Numbered from the stretch's first letter, positions 7,158-16,618 are shown. The stretch is DNA of 64,000 bases from an uncultured Bacilli bacterium (GCA_944363575.1 CALVUJ010000001.1:1-64000); one strand, 5' to 3'. The notes: a model not told the origin generated them from the sequence alone. Numbers and translations: made by a program.

Positions 7158-9266
7158 GTGTTAGAACTGTTTTATGTTTTAGCAATAATTGTGGCAATTG
7201 GTGCTTTTGCTTTGGCGTTCTTTTTAGCAAAGTCTGTTAAGAAGATGGAGTCAAGTAACAAGAAGATTACTAGTGTAGGTAAGATGATTAAGGAAGGAGC
7301 AAATGCTTTTTTAAAGTGTGAATTTAAGGCCTTATCAAAGTTTGTGTTGGTATTCATGGTTGTTCTTTTTGTTTTTCTTCCTAAACCTTTGTGGAAGTAT
7401 GATAGTTTTGTGGATATTTGGCCAAATTTATTAATGTCCATTGCTTATTTATTAGGAACTTGTTGTTCTGGGTTAGCAGGTAAAATTGGTATAAGTATTG
7501 CTACTACAGCAAATGTTAAGACTGCTGAGGCTGCTAAAAAAGGTATTAAACCAGCCTTTTTAGCAGGTTTTAGAGGTGGAGCAGTTATGGGTATGGCTGT
7601 TGTTGGTAGTAGTTTACTTGGTGTTACACTTTTGTTTTGGTTGGTGTATGAATTAACGGGAAGTGCAACAATTTTATTAGGCTTTAGTTTTGGTGCTAGT
7701 TCAATGGCTTTGTTTGCTAAAGCTGGTGGAGGTATATTTACAAAAACGGCTGATATTAGTGCAGATTTAGTTGGTAAAGTAGAGTTAGGTATTCCTGAAG
7801 ATGATCCTAGGAATCCAGCAGTTATCGCAGATAATGTTGGTGATAATGTTGGTGATGTAGCAGGTATGGGTGCAGATTTGTTTGATTCTAATGTGGCTTC
7901 TATAGTGGCTGCACTTGTCTTAGCAATTTCTTTAAATCCAGGTTATATACCTGTTGTGTTTTGCTATTCTGCGTTAGGTTTACTAGCATCGATTATTGGT
8001 ATTTTAATGGCTCGTATGGGTAAAAGTGGTAATCCTACTAGAGCTTTAAATAATAGTACGTATGTGACTACTGGTATCTTTTTAGTTACGACATTAATTG
8101 CAACTATCTTTTTAGATGTAAGTGGTAAATGGTATATTTGGGGTGCTTCGGTATTAGGTTTATCAGTTGGTGTAATTATTGGTATTGCTACTGATTTCTT
8201 TACTGATGATAGAAGAAAGCCTGTTCATAATGTAGCTAAAGCTTCAGAGTCAGGTCCTGCATTTACTATTCTTTCTGGTACAGCATATGGTTTTATCAGT
8301 GCTCTTCCTGCGATGTTAGGGATTGCTGTTGCTGCTTTAGGTTCTTATTTATTATGTTATCAAATTGATGGAACGACTACTTCTGGTATGTTTGGTATTT
8401 CAATGGCTGCTGTTGGTATGTTATCAATTGTAGGAATGATTATTTCTAATGATGCTTATGGGCCAATTGTTGATAATGCTAGAGGTTTAGCTGAGATGGG
8501 TGGTTTAGGTGATGATGTAATTGAGATTACTGATTCTTTAGATAGTGCTGGTAATACTGTTAAGGCTGTAACAAAAGGCTTTGCGATTGCAGCGGCAGGT
8601 TTAACAGTAATTGCTTTGCTTGGTACATTTATGAGTGAAGTTAATAGTGCTGCTATTGAGATGGGTAAGTTAGATGCTATAATAACGGGATTTGATATTA
8701 TGGATCCAGTAGTCTTCTTTGGTATTTTAATCGGTGGAGTACTTCCTGCCGTGTTCTCAGCTCTTCTTATTTTAGGAGTTAATCGTAATGCACAGCGAAT
8801 GGTTGATGAAATACATCGTCAATTTAAGGAAATACCTGGATTAAAGGAAGGTAAAGAAGGTGTTAATCCTGAGTATGAAAAGTGTATTGATATTGCTACT
8901 AAAGGAGCTTTAAAAGAATTATTGCCAGCTGGAATAACAGCAATTGGTTTAACTTTAGTTGTTGGTTTTGTTGGTGGAGTTAAGGCTATTGGTGGGTTCT
9001 TATTAGGTAATATAGTAGTAGGATTGTTCTTAGCATTATTTATGTCTAATGCTGGTGGTTTATGGGATAATACTAAAAAATATATTGAAGCAGGTCATCA
9101 TGGTGGTAAAGGTTCAGATACACATAAAGCAACGGTTGTAGGAGATACGGTAGGTGATCCATTTAAGGATACAGCAGGTCCATCTATTAATACACAGATT
9201 ACAGTTGTTTCTTTGGTGTCATCATTAACGGCTGTGATATTCCTTTCTTTCCATTTGTTTGGTTAA
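7158..9266 (+). CDS. hppA: Membrane-bound ion-translocating pyrophosphatase (K+-independent type)
   Basis: The 702-residue multi-pass membrane enzyme hydrolyses pyrophosphate and pumps H+ (or Na+) across the membrane. Visible motifs: TKTADISADLVGKVELGIPE and DNVGDNVGDVAGMGADLFDS (substrate and Mg sites, near residues 200-240), NDAYGPIVDNARGLAEMGG near 430, and C-terminal GDTVGDPFKDTAGPS. The position that sets potassium need is Lys here (GNTVKAVTKGFAI; K+-dependent enzymes have Ala), so a K+-independent enzyme is expected. GTG 7158 is preferred because a GGGTGG ribosome site lies 5 bases before it; GTG 7149 lies inside that site. A terminator follows and then a permease gene. Confidence 0.95.
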   Translation: MLELFYVLAIIVAIGAFALAFFLAKSVKKMESSNKKITSVGKMIKEGANAFLKCEFKALSKFVLVFMVVLFVFLPKPLWKYDSFVDIWPNLLMSIAYLLGTCCSGLAGKIGISIATTANVKTAEAAKKGIKPAFLAGFRGGAVMGMAVVGSSLLGVTLLFWLVYELTGSATILLGFSFGASSMALFAKAGGGIFTKTADISADLVGKVELGIPEDDPRNPAVIADNVGDNVGDVAGMGADLFDSNVASIVAALVLAISLNPGYIPVVFCYSALGLLASIIGILMARMGKSGNPTRALNNSTYVTTGIFLVTTLIATIFLDVSGKWYIWGASVLGLSVGVIIGIATDFFTDDRRKPVHNVAKASESGPAFTILSGTAYGFISALPAMLGIAVAALGSYLLCYQIDGTTTSGMFGISMAAVGMLSIVGMIISNDAYGPIVDNARGLAEMGGLGDDVIEITDSLDSAGNTVKAVTKGFAIAAAGLTVIALLGTFMSEVNSAAIEMGKLDAIITGFDIMDPVVFFGILIGGVLPAVFSALLILGVNRNAQRMVDEIHRQFKEIPGLKEGKEGVNPEYEKCIDIATKGALKELLPAGITAIGLTLVVGFVGGVKAIGGFLLGNIVVGLFLALFMSNAGGLWDNTKKYIEAGHHGGKGSDTHKATVVGDTVGDPFKDTAGPSINTQITVVSLVSSLTAVIFLSFHLFG

Positions 9267-9270
9267 AATA

Positions 9271-9294
9271 AGCCCATAGAAATATGGGCTTTTT
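9271..9294 (+). terminator. Rho-independent terminator of the pyrophosphatase
   Basis: AGCCCATA, loop GAAA, TATGGGCT, then four T. Confidence 0.85.
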
Positions 9295-9373
9295 ATTTAA
9301 TGAAAAAATATGTTATAAATGGTGGTTTAATAATTGAAAAATAAATTATAATAGTTAAGAGAGGGTTGTAATA

Positions 9374-10693
9374 ATGGTTTTAGCACTTGTTTTATTTGTA
9401 ATAATTTATATATTAATGCTTTTTTTGTCTAAATATAGGCCTTGGATTGCTTTATCTGGAGCGGCATTATTTTTAATTTTAGGTCTTTTTAAGGTATATG
9501 ATTTTACTATTTTAGATGGCTTAGGAGCAGTAGATTATAATGTTTTATTAATGATTTTAGGTACGATGGGTGTTGTGTCTTTGTTTATTAGTAGTAAAAT
9601 GCCTGCTTTTTTAGCAGAAAAGTTAATGACGAAAGTTCCTAATGTTAAGTGGGCAATAGCCGTTTTAGCTTTATTTGCGGGATTTATTAGTGCTTTTGTA
9701 GATAATGTTGCTACTGTTTTAATGGTTGCTCCAATAGGCTTAGCAATTTCAAAGAAACTTAAGATATCACCAGTACCTGTTTTGATTGCTATTGCTGTGT
9801 CATCTAATTTGCAGGGCGCTGCAACTTTAGTAGGAGATACGACGAGTATTTTACTTGGTGGTTTTGCTAATATGAATTTTCTTGATTTCTTTTGGATGAA
9901 TGGTAAACCAGGTATCTTTTTTGGTGTGCAATTGGGTGCTATTGCATCTTTATTTGTTTTGTTATTTTTATTTAGAAAAGAAAAAGAAAAAATTTCAGGA
10001 GTAGTAGAAACTAAAGTTACAGATTATTTTCCTACAATTTTAATTTTATCGATGATTGGTTTATTAATTGCAGCATCATTTATTAAAGAGCCTGTTAATG
10101 AAGTGCTTAAGGTTTTTTATAATTTAAGAAGTGGTTTGATATGTGTTGTTCTTTGTTTGATTGGTCTAATTAGAGAAGTAATTAAAAATAAGTCTTTTAA
10201 AGTTTTTAAAATAGTTGGTAAAGAAATTGATTATGATACAATTATTTTACTATTTGGTTTATTTATTATTATTGAAGGAATTAAAACGGCTGGTGTTATA
10301 GATGCAGTAGCAGATCTTTTCTTTAAAGTTTCTAACGATAATCCATTTTTGTTATATACGATTATTGTTTTTGCTTCTGTTATTTTTTCAGCTTTTATTG
10401 ATAATATACCTTATGTTGCAACAATGTTGCCTGTTGTATCTAAGATAGCTTTGCTTTTAAATGGAGGGTTAGGTATGGATCCTTATGTTTTCTATTTTGG
10501 TTTGCTTATTGGTGCAACTTTAGGAGGAAACTTAACTCCAATAGGAGCATCAGCAAATATTACAGCAATAGGTATTCTTAGAAAGAATGGAGAGGAAGTT
10601 AAAATTAAAGACTTTTTGCGTATTGGTGTTCCTTTTACTTTAGTGGCAGTTTTTGTAGGTTATGCTTACATTTGGTTAGTGTGGGGAGTTTAA
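9374..10693 (+). CDS. ArsB/NhaD/SLC13-type anion or Na+/H+ permease
   Basis: The 439-residue protein has about 11-12 membrane segments and the two inverted half-repeats of the ion-transporter superfamily. Each half carries the family hallmark: SAFVDNVATVLMVAPIGLA with SSNLQGAATLVGDTTSILLG in the first, and SAFIDNIPYVATMLPVV with GATLGGNLTPIGASANI in the second. Family members move arsenite, dicarboxylates or Na+/H+; the two D-N motifs are also seen in NhaD-like antiporters. It follows the ion-pumping pyrophosphatase but has its own terminator-separated unit, so a shared ion circuit is only an inference. ATG 9374 has a GAGGG site. Confidence 0.8.
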   Translation: MVLALVLFVIIYILMLFLSKYRPWIALSGAALFLILGLFKVYDFTILDGLGAVDYNVLLMILGTMGVVSLFISSKMPAFLAEKLMTKVPNVKWAIAVLALFAGFISAFVDNVATVLMVAPIGLAISKKLKISPVPVLIAIAVSSNLQGAATLVGDTTSILLGGFANMNFLDFFWMNGKPGIFFGVQLGAIASLFVLLFLFRKEKEKISGVVETKVTDYFPTILILSMIGLLIAASFIKEPVNEVLKVFYNLRSGLICVVLCLIGLIREVIKNKSFKVFKIVGKEIDYDTIILLFGLFIIIEGIKTAGVIDAVADLFFKVSNDNPFLLYTIIVFASVIFSAFIDNIPYVATMLPVVSKIALLLNGGLGMDPYVFYFGLLIGATLGGNLTPIGASANITAIGILRKNGEEVKIKDFLRIGVPFTLVAVFVGYAYIWLVWGV

Positions 10694-10757
10694 TTTAAAT
10701 TAAAAACAGGAAAAAAATCTATGTAATAGCAATTAAAAAGTGTATAATAATTGCTAT

Positions 10758-10831
10758 GCAGGTATAGTTTAGTGGTAGAACTCAACCTTCCCAAGGTTGC
10801 TGTGGGGGTTCGATTCCCCTTACCTGCTCCA
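10758..10831 (+). tRNA. tRNA-Gly (anticodon CCC)
   Basis: A full cloverleaf is present: acceptor GCAGGTA pairs with TACCTGC, D arm GTTT/GAAC, anticodon stem CAACC/GGTTG with loop TTCCCAA (anticodon CCC), T arm with TTCGATT loop, discriminator T and encoded CCA. A TATAAT box lies at 10742-10747. It is followed by a terminator and by an integrase relic, so its 3' end was probably an element attachment site. Confidence 0.95.
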
Positions 10832-10844
10832 TTAATAAATATTT

Positions 10845-10867
10845 ACCTAGAGAAATCTAGGTTTTTT
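10845..10867 (+). terminator. Terminator of tRNA-Gly
   Basis: ACCTAGA, loop GAAA, TCTAGGT, then T run. Confidence 0.75.
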
Positions 10868-10884
10868 AATACTCAATGAAAGCA

Positions 10885-10905
10885 TTGACAACAACTTTGA
10901 CAACA
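10885..10905 (+). repeat. Two direct copies of TTGACAACA beside the integrase relic
   Basis: Copies at 10885-10893 and 10897-10905, 12 bp apart. They lie between the tRNA 3' end and the end of the integrase relic, where integrative elements keep their arm-type integrase sites. Confidence 0.45.
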
Positions 10906-10934
10906 TTTTATTTAATTTCTAGAATAAAAACACT

Positions 10935-11070
10935 CTACAAACTATCTAATTTATTATCTACTTCATTTTTTCTATTTGGGAATACATGCACATATGTTTT
11001 CATACAAGTAGATACATCACCATGTCTTAATCGTTTAGCTACTTCACTAAAATTATAATTAATTAATTCA
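10935..11070 (-). pseudogene. Tyrosine recombinase (integrase) C-terminal relic
   Basis: The minus strand encodes NFSEVAKRLRHGDVSTCMKT and on to YVHVFPNRKNEVDNKLDSL before a TAG stop. This is the last part of a phage/ICE-type tyrosine recombinase: the RLxH box with the catalytic His region and the Tyr nucleophile in TYVHV. The N-terminal and core parts are missing. The relic points away from the tRNA-Gly whose 3' end lies about 100 bp away, the usual layout of an integrated element at a tRNA attachment site. Confidence 0.7.
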
Positions 11071-11524
11071 TATATAAGACTAGCAAGGGAACACGGAGAC
11101 AAGGGAACCCTCATGCATGAATTAGTTAAGAAATATGATTATGATGTTACAAACATAAAATATGTATGGAGTTTTTATAGAAGATATAGAGAGAAAGAAT
11201 TTGAAAATCATGGGATAGTTCGTTGTTATACAAGAGAAGTTTGAAGTTACTGTATAAGCAAGAATCCAAACTATGTCCATGTTAGAAAAATGTTAAAAAA
11301 TTATTTAGTGTTCATGGAGATGAATTGGAAGGAGCAATGTTTCATTCTGATTAAGGATATCCATATCAAATGAAGATATATCAATAAAAACTTATAGAGC
11401 ATGGTATAATTCATAGCATGTTTAGAGAAGGAAATTGTTTAGATAATTTGTCTACAGAAAGTTTTTTTGGAAGATTAAAAGAAAAAATGTATTATGAGAA
11501 AGAAGAGGGAGTTATGAATCTATA
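11068..11524 (+). mobile_element. IS3-family (IS150-like) transposase relic
   Basis: Two decayed parts are readable on the plus strand. The first is an OrfA-like helix-turn-helix segment (ARLAREHGDKGTL joined to MHELVKKYDYDVTNIKYVWS), which stops at TGA 11242. The second is the end of the OrfB DDE domain: FHSD, stop, GYPYQMKIYQ, stop, [20 protein letters not shown] and [16 protein letters not shown]. The HSD(Q)G box, SM-R-GNC-DN box and ES-FF-LK box are those of IS3-type transposases. The element is dead: it has several stops, most of OrfB is missing, and no clear terminal repeats are seen. Confidence 0.8.
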
Positions 11525-11597
11525 GTCCAAATAAATTGGGGTAACCTTACGGTTAATTTCAAACAATTAAATAACTTTTATTTTATGTAATATTATA

Positions 11598-12602
11598 CTA
11601 AATCATTCCATTTTCTTTTAACCATGTTAAGGTGTCTTGTAAGGTTTCTTGTAAGTCTCTATTTTTAAAGTTTAGTTCTCTTTTTGCTTTTTCATTAGAA
11701 AAGTTGGAATTAGATTTTAAAGTGTATAAGGAATATCTTGTGTATAATGGTGGTTGTTTTAATAAAGCGTAATATATTTCTGATAATGGGGCAGTTAACT
11801 TTGCTAGCCACATTGGGAGAATAGATTTTATCTTTTTCTTGTTTTGTATTTTACTTATAATATCTAACAATTCTTTAATTTCAACATATCTATTTGAAAG
11901 AATATAGCATTCTCCTTTTTTACCTTTACTACAAGCATTTATTATACCATTTGCGACATCTCTAACATCAACAAAATCATATCCTCCTCTTACACAAGCC
12001 TTTAATTTGCCTTTAGCAAAATCAATTATTAATTGAGTTAAATGACTACCATTAAAATCATTTGGTCCAATGATACCGGAAGGATGAACAATACAAGCAT
12101 TTAAGTTTTTTTCTTTTACCATATCTAAAACATATTTGGCTGTTTCAGCTTTCGTTTTAGCATACTGTCCTTTTACTTTAGTAGGATCAAAATCAATAGT
12201 CTCTTGCATTAACTCTTTGTTTTCTTTTTCTGTAATTGCATGAACACTACTTACGTATACTAGTTTAGCATTTATTTCTAAAACCTTAGTAATAATATTT
12301 TTTGTTCCATTTACATTTACATCATATACTTTTGGATTATATTTTGTTTTTATGTATACAATAGCAGCACAGTGTATTACATAAGTCTCTATATTTTCAT
12401 TTACTTTAAATATTTTCTCTAGTGTTTCTAGTTTAGTAACATCACCGTAATATATTTTACAATTTAATCCTTCTAAAACTTTTATATTACTGTTTGGTAA
12501 AACTAATGCTCTTATTTCATTTTCTTTATTTTTCATTAATTCTCTTATTATATTATTGCCTAAAAATCCATTAGCACCCGTTACTATATATACTCTTTTC
12601 AT
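11598..12602 (-). CDS. NAD(P)-dependent epimerase/dehydratase (extended SDR)
   Basis: The 334-residue Rossmann protein starts TGANGFLGNNIIRELM (TGxxGxxG cofactor loop). It has YGDV, HCAAIVYIKTKYNP, the SSVHAIT strand and the catalytic YAKTK near residue 147. It resembles dihydroflavonol-reductase/HpnA-type SDRs that act on sugar, lipid or small-molecule hydroxyl groups; the substrate is unknown. A GGAGTGATG site precedes ATG 12602. It is the second gene after the HD hydrolase on the same strand, 18 bases apart, so the two are probably co-transcribed. Confidence 0.8.
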   Translation of the reverse strand: MKRVYIVTGANGFLGNNIIRELMKNKENEIRALVLPNSNIKVLEGLNCKIYYGDVTKLETLEKIFKVNENIETYVIHCAAIVYIKTKYNPKVYDVNVNGTKNIITKVLEINAKLVYVSSVHAITEKENKELMQETIDFDPTKVKGQYAKTKAETAKYVLDMVKEKNLNACIVHPSGIIGPNDFNGSHLTQLIIDFAKGKLKACVRGGYDFVDVRDVANGIINACSKGKKGECYILSNRYVEIKELLDIISKIQNKKKIKSILPMWLAKLTAPLSEIYYALLKQPPLYTRYSLYTLKSNSNFSNEKAKRELNFKNRDLQETLQDTLTWLKENGMI

Positions 12603-12620
12603 AACCCATCACTCCTTTAA

Positions 12621-13466
12621 TTAAGATAAATGATATTTGTTTTTAATATCTTCTAAAAGATTTTTACGATCAGTTATTTTTTTGTTAGATATAGTTTCAA
12701 TATGCTCGTTATCATTTATTTTAATAATGAAATAGTTATTGGTAATATCTTTTAAAATAAGTTTGTTTAGATCTTTTTCAAGATTAGGATATATTTCTTT
12801 TATAATGTATTCATTGTCTATTATTGCTTGAGAAATATTGTAATAATATACTTTTTTCAAATTTATTAATTCTAATTCTAGAGCAAGTATTTTCTTTAAT
12901 TTGTTAGAAAAAGAGATGTTTTCTTCAAATAAAATATCTAATATTTTTCTTAATCTTTTAAAAATTGGTAAGTTTGGATTTTCGTTTGTAATAAGACTTT
13001 CATAAATAGAAGTGTAATACCATTTTTGTTTCTCTTCTCCACGTTTAAAAAAGGAAAAGTCTTTTTTACCTGTTTTAAAGAAATGAATCATTAAATCTTC
13101 TAAGTTATTTATTTTATCGGCACATACTATTACTTTACTTCTAAGAGATGCTGTTTTTATAGTCTCAATTGTATGTATTTTTCTTTCTTCCCAAGATAAT
13201 GATTTATCAGGCTCGCTAGCATTGTATACTAAACTAGCAATATCCTTTCCAAATTCATTTTCAATATCTTGAAAAGTGTGGGGTGTGTCTTCTACAACAT
13301 CATGTAAATATCCAGCACAAATAACATTATCATCATAATTGTATTCTTCAAGTAACATTCCTACACTAATTGGATGTATAATCATTGGCTTGTCTTTTTC
13401 ACTTTTTCTATATTGCCCTTTATGGGCTTCTATAGCATATTTTAAAGCTTTTTCTTTTATATTCAT
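12621..13466 (-). CDS. HD-domain hydrolase, RelA/SpoT (MESH1)-like
   Basis: The first 160 residues match the ppGpp-hydrolase type HD domain: ALKYAIEAHKGQYRK, PMIIHPISVGMLL, AGYLHDVVEDTPHTFQDIE (the HD pair) and VIVCADKINNLEDL (second Asp region). There is no synthetase, TGS or ACT domain. The last 110 residues are a lineage-specific helical and beta tail. Likely role: hydrolysis of (p)ppGpp or a related nucleotide in the cytosol. ATG 13466 has an AGAGGTG site. It is first in a two-gene unit with the SDR. Confidence 0.75.
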   Translation of the reverse strand: MNIKEKALKYAIEAHKGQYRKSEKDKPMIIHPISVGMLLEEYNYDDNVICAGYLHDVVEDTPHTFQDIENEFGKDIASLVYNASEPDKSLSWEERKIHTIETIKTASLRSKVIVCADKINNLEDLMIHFFKTGKKDFSFFKRGEEKQKWYYTSIYESLITNENPNLPIFKRLRKILDILFEENISFSNKLKKILALELELINLKKVYYYNISQAIIDNEYIIKEIYPNLEKDLNKLILKDITNNYFIIKINDNEHIETISNKKITDRKNLLEDIKNKYHLS

Positions 13467-13755
13467 GCGTTACACCTCTTTTATACAATTATACTTAAAA
13501 AGGTCATTTTTTTCATTAGATATAAATAACAAACTTTAAAATATGAGTTTTTATTATTATAACCATTCAATGATGGAAGAAAAATGAAAATATTAAAATT
13601 AATAGCAACGTATATATAAGTATATTATGGTCTTTTAGGTACAATTTTTTCTATATGATAGTAGATTTATAATCATAATTAATAGAACCTTAAAAATTTG
13701 TAATGACTTTAGTCTAAAAGTTTGTTAAAATTTAAAGTGGCAGGAGTGTTGCGAT

Positions 13756-15573
13756 ATGGATAAAGATTTATTAAGGGAAATGCAGAGAAATGAGATTACT
13801 AATTTCATGAATTATTTTGAGAAAAATAGATTAGATCCTAATGATGGTGATTTAATTCATCAATTAAATACTAGTATAGCAAAGGTTTTCAAAATGGAAA
13901 TGGATATTTTAGGGATTAAATTTGTGCCTAATAAAAAAAATGCTGGCGAAGTTAAACTTTTGTTTGTTAATAAAGGTAATAAATTTTTACAAGGATATTT
14001 TAAAAAAGGTTTGTTTAAATCAAAACCTGTAATAGTGTATAATATGGCTTATTTGTATTACATGCTTCAAGAATCAAATAAGAAACAAAGGATGGAATAT
14101 TGTAAAGAAATTTTTTGTGTTGTTTTTCATGAAATAGAACATTACAAACAGCTTTTATTAAGTTCTAAAGATATTAATAATAAGGATGTATATATGTATG
14201 CAAAAGATACGGCAGCATCTGATGCGGTTGTTAACGACTACTATAATATTAATTATAATGATTTATATATAGAAAATGCTGCAAATAAAGCAGGTTATGA
14301 AAGATATCTTGAAATTATGGGTGAAGATAGGGATATTAGAAATATGTTAAACATTATGAAAGGTAAACTTGCTAGTTCTTCATATAGTGATGTTTGTCGT
14401 AAAGGTAAGTATTGGAAAACAATGGAGGATAAAATAGATAGTGAACTTGTTAGAGAAAAGGTTTTTTTCAATTGCACTAGTTTTGAAAGGGAAATTTTTT
14501 TGAAAAGGTTTCCTATTTTATATAAAGAGTATAATAAAGATGGTAGTAGGAAAAGTTTGGAAACTTTGTTTAGTGATTATAGTGCGGCTTTACAAAAAGT
14601 CGTTACTAATACGGCATTAACTCGTGAGCAAAAGAAAAAAGTTCGAGATAATATTAATGAATTGTATTATTGGTTGATTTTTGTTCAATTGCAGTATAGT
14701 TCAAAGAAAGAGATTTTAGATGGATTAAGTTTGATTGGGAAGAAGCAAGCATGTGAATTGTTTGACAGGATAGATAGTTATTTTGTGAAAGATAAGGAAA
14801 GAAGACTTCGTGATTTATCATTAATGGGAAATGCGATGAAAAAACTTATAGAAAAAGAGGATAGTTATTATAGATATAACGCATATGCTTTTAATAATAA
14901 TTCTGGGAAGATATTAGTAGATGATAAGGAGATGGGCTTTACTGAGTTTGTGTCCTTGTTAGATCGTAAATTGATGCGTGTAAAAATAGAAACTGTATAT
15001 GGTGATGTTAAAAGTAAAAGGACGATGAGAGAGTTTGTTTCAGATTATATTTTTCCATATATTCCAAGAAGTGGTGTTGTATTATTGAAAGATGGGAGAA
15101 AGTTACCGGCGAAGGAGTTTGTAGAATACATAATTAATAGTTATATTAGTAAAAACGGGAAAAATCCAATTCGATTTGTTAAAGATGAGATTGAACTTAG
15201 TAATTCTTTGGAAGAGTATACTAGTAGACGTGATAAGATAGAGGAGTATGTAGAAAACAAGAGATCTGTTTTAAAAGAGATACGTGAGTATGCGGAAAAA
15301 GAATTGGATGTATATGAAAGTAATTTGAAGAAAGCATATTATTTGAGTGAGAGTTGCCATGATAGTGAAATGTGCGATAAAGTGGGTAGTTTGGTTATGC
15401 GATGTGCAAAAAAAGGAAAATTGAGTTTAAGTTTACGGGCGTTTATTAACAGAGATTTTAAAAATAACTTGCCAATTGTTTTGCGTAGTGCACGGGATAA
15501 GTTATGTTTAAAAAAGTTTGTTAGGATAGAGGAGATTTCAAGTATGCTTGAAAGTGTGGAAAGGAAAAGGTAG
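13756..15573 (+). CDS. Large uncharacterised protein with HExxH zinc-peptidase motif
   Basis: This 605-residue protein has no signal peptide or membrane segment. HEIEH at residues 125-129 sits in a hydrophobic helix (FCVVFHEIEHYKQLL). About 44 residues later YIENAANKAGYERYLE offers Glu173 as a possible third zinc ligand, as in gluzincins. The remaining 400 residues are helical, charged and of unknown fold, with long basic stretches near the C-terminus. ATG 13756 follows a GCAGGAGTG site. No family is recognised. An A8 tract at 13933-13940 lies inside the gene without breaking it. It could be a cytosolic or secreted-by-other-means peptidase; function is not assigned. Confidence 0.6.
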   Translation: MDKDLLREMQRNEITNFMNYFEKNRLDPNDGDLIHQLNTSIAKVFKMEMDILGIKFVPNKKNAGEVKLLFVNKGNKFLQGYFKKGLFKSKPVIVYNMAYLYYMLQESNKKQRMEYCKEIFCVVFHEIEHYKQLLLSSKDINNKDVYMYAKDTAASDAVVNDYYNINYNDLYIENAANKAGYERYLEIMGEDRDIRNMLNIMKGKLASSSYSDVCRKGKYWKTMEDKIDSELVREKVFFNCTSFEREIFLKRFPILYKEYNKDGSRKSLETLFSDYSAALQKVVTNTALTREQKKKVRDNINELYYWLIFVQLQYSSKKEILDGLSLIGKKQACELFDRIDSYFVKDKERRLRDLSLMGNAMKKLIEKEDSYYRYNAYAFNNNSGKILVDDKEMGFTEFVSLLDRKLMRVKIETVYGDVKSKRTMREFVSDYIFPYIPRSGVVLLKDGRKLPAKEFVEYIINSYISKNGKNPIRFVKDEIELSNSLEEYTSRRDKIEEYVENKRSVLKEIREYAEKELDVYESNLKKAYYLSESCHDSEMCDKVGSLVMRCAKKGKLSLSLRAFINRDFKNNLPIVLRSARDKLCLKKFVRIEEISSMLESVERKR

Positions 15574-15592
15574 TAAATATAGAGTGGTATGG

Positions 15593-15751
15593 ATGAAAAT
15601 TAGGACGATTGAGAAGGCTTTATTAGTAATTTGGATTTTTTAGAATCATTATCAATTTATAGAAAAATTTTATGGTAAGTCGTTTAAAACAATATATGAT
15701 AATTAGTTAAAAGAAATGAAAAAAAGAATTGCGAGTGTAAAATATAATTAA
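15593..15751 (+). pseudogene. Short decayed frame with two in-frame stops
   Basis: From ATG 15593 one frame reads MKIRTIEKALLVIWIF, TAG, NHYQFIEKFYGKSFKTIYDN, TAG, LKEMKKRIASVKYN, TAA. The composition between stops looks like protein and no shift is needed, so it seems to be a small gene hit by two nonsense changes. No family is recognised. There is no other gene in 15574-15809. Confidence 0.35.
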
Positions 15752-15809
15752 GTAGTTTTGTTGGAGTTTTTTTCATATTGTGTTATCTTTATGTTGTGGG
15801 AGTGATACT

Positions 15810-16598
15810 ATGGCAGCAGATAAAAGAGAAGAGATTGTTAAGGATTATTATAATACATATAAAGAAGATGAAAGATATGTAAATTTACATCGTAAGGTGG
15901 AGTTTATTACTACTTTAACGTACATTGAAAAGTTTGCTAAAAAGGGGTGCAAAGTGCTAGAGCTAGGGGCAGGAACAGGAGCGTATTCTATTTCTCTTGC
16001 TAAGAAAGGATATAAAGTAGAAGCATTAGATTTTAGTGAACATAATTTAGAGATGTTAAAGACTAGTAGTGAGAAAGTTAAAAATTTGAGTGTTAGGCAA
16101 GCTGATGCGGTTGATTTGGGGTTATATGCAGATGAGTTATTTGATGTTACGTTATCTTTAGGGCCTATGTATCATATTTTTAATGAGAAGGATCGTAAAA
16201 AGGCTATTCATGAAGCAATTAGGGTTACTAAAAAAGGTGGGATAGTTATTTTTTCTTATCTTACTAATGATGCTATTTTTGCTAGGTATATGGTGCAGAA
16301 AGGGAATATAAGTAAATATAAGAGTTTATGTGATGCTGATTTTAATTTTAAGCCATTGCAGGAAGAGATTTTCTATTCAACAAATGTTAAAGATTTTGAA
16401 AAATTGTTTGAAAATGAAGATGTTACGAAAGTTATGGCTGTATCGGCGGATGGGTTATCTGAGATATTAGCAGAGTCTATTGATAAGTTTAGTGAAAATG
16501 AATTTAATGTGTATATGGCTTATCATTTAGCTCGATGTGAAAGGGAAGAGTTATTTGGATATACGGCTCATATGTTATATATTTGTAAGAAAAATTAA
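15810..16598 (+). CDS. Class I SAM-dependent methyltransferase
   Basis: The 262-residue protein has the AdoMet loop KVLELGAGTGAYSISLAKKG near residue 50, an acidic strand end EALDFSEHNLEML, and the motif II/III region LSLGPMYHIFNEKDRKKAIH plus RVTKKGGIVIFSYL. It belongs to the UbiE/COQ5-like methyltransferase type; the substrate is unknown. ATG 15810 has a GGGAGTG site. An in-frame GTG at 15780 has none, so it was not used. It lies 20 bases before gpsA and may share its transcript. Confidence 0.8.
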   Translation: MAADKREEIVKDYYNTYKEDERYVNLHRKVEFITTLTYIEKFAKKGCKVLELGAGTGAYSISLAKKGYKVEALDFSEHNLEMLKTSSEKVKNLSVRQADAVDLGLYADELFDVTLSLGPMYHIFNEKDRKKAIHEAIRVTKKGGIVIFSYLTNDAIFARYMVQKGNISKYKSLCDADFNFKPLQEEIFYSTNVKDFEKLFENEDVTKVMAVSADGLSEILAESIDKFSENEFNVYMAYHLARCEREELFGYTAHMLYICKKN

Positions 16599-16618
16599 CT
16601 TTTACAGGAGATGAAATA

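Noticed and set aside
10876-11058. Plus-strand 60-codon frame after tRNA-Gly
   Set aside because: The opposite strand encodes a recognisable integrase C-terminus, so this is a shadow.
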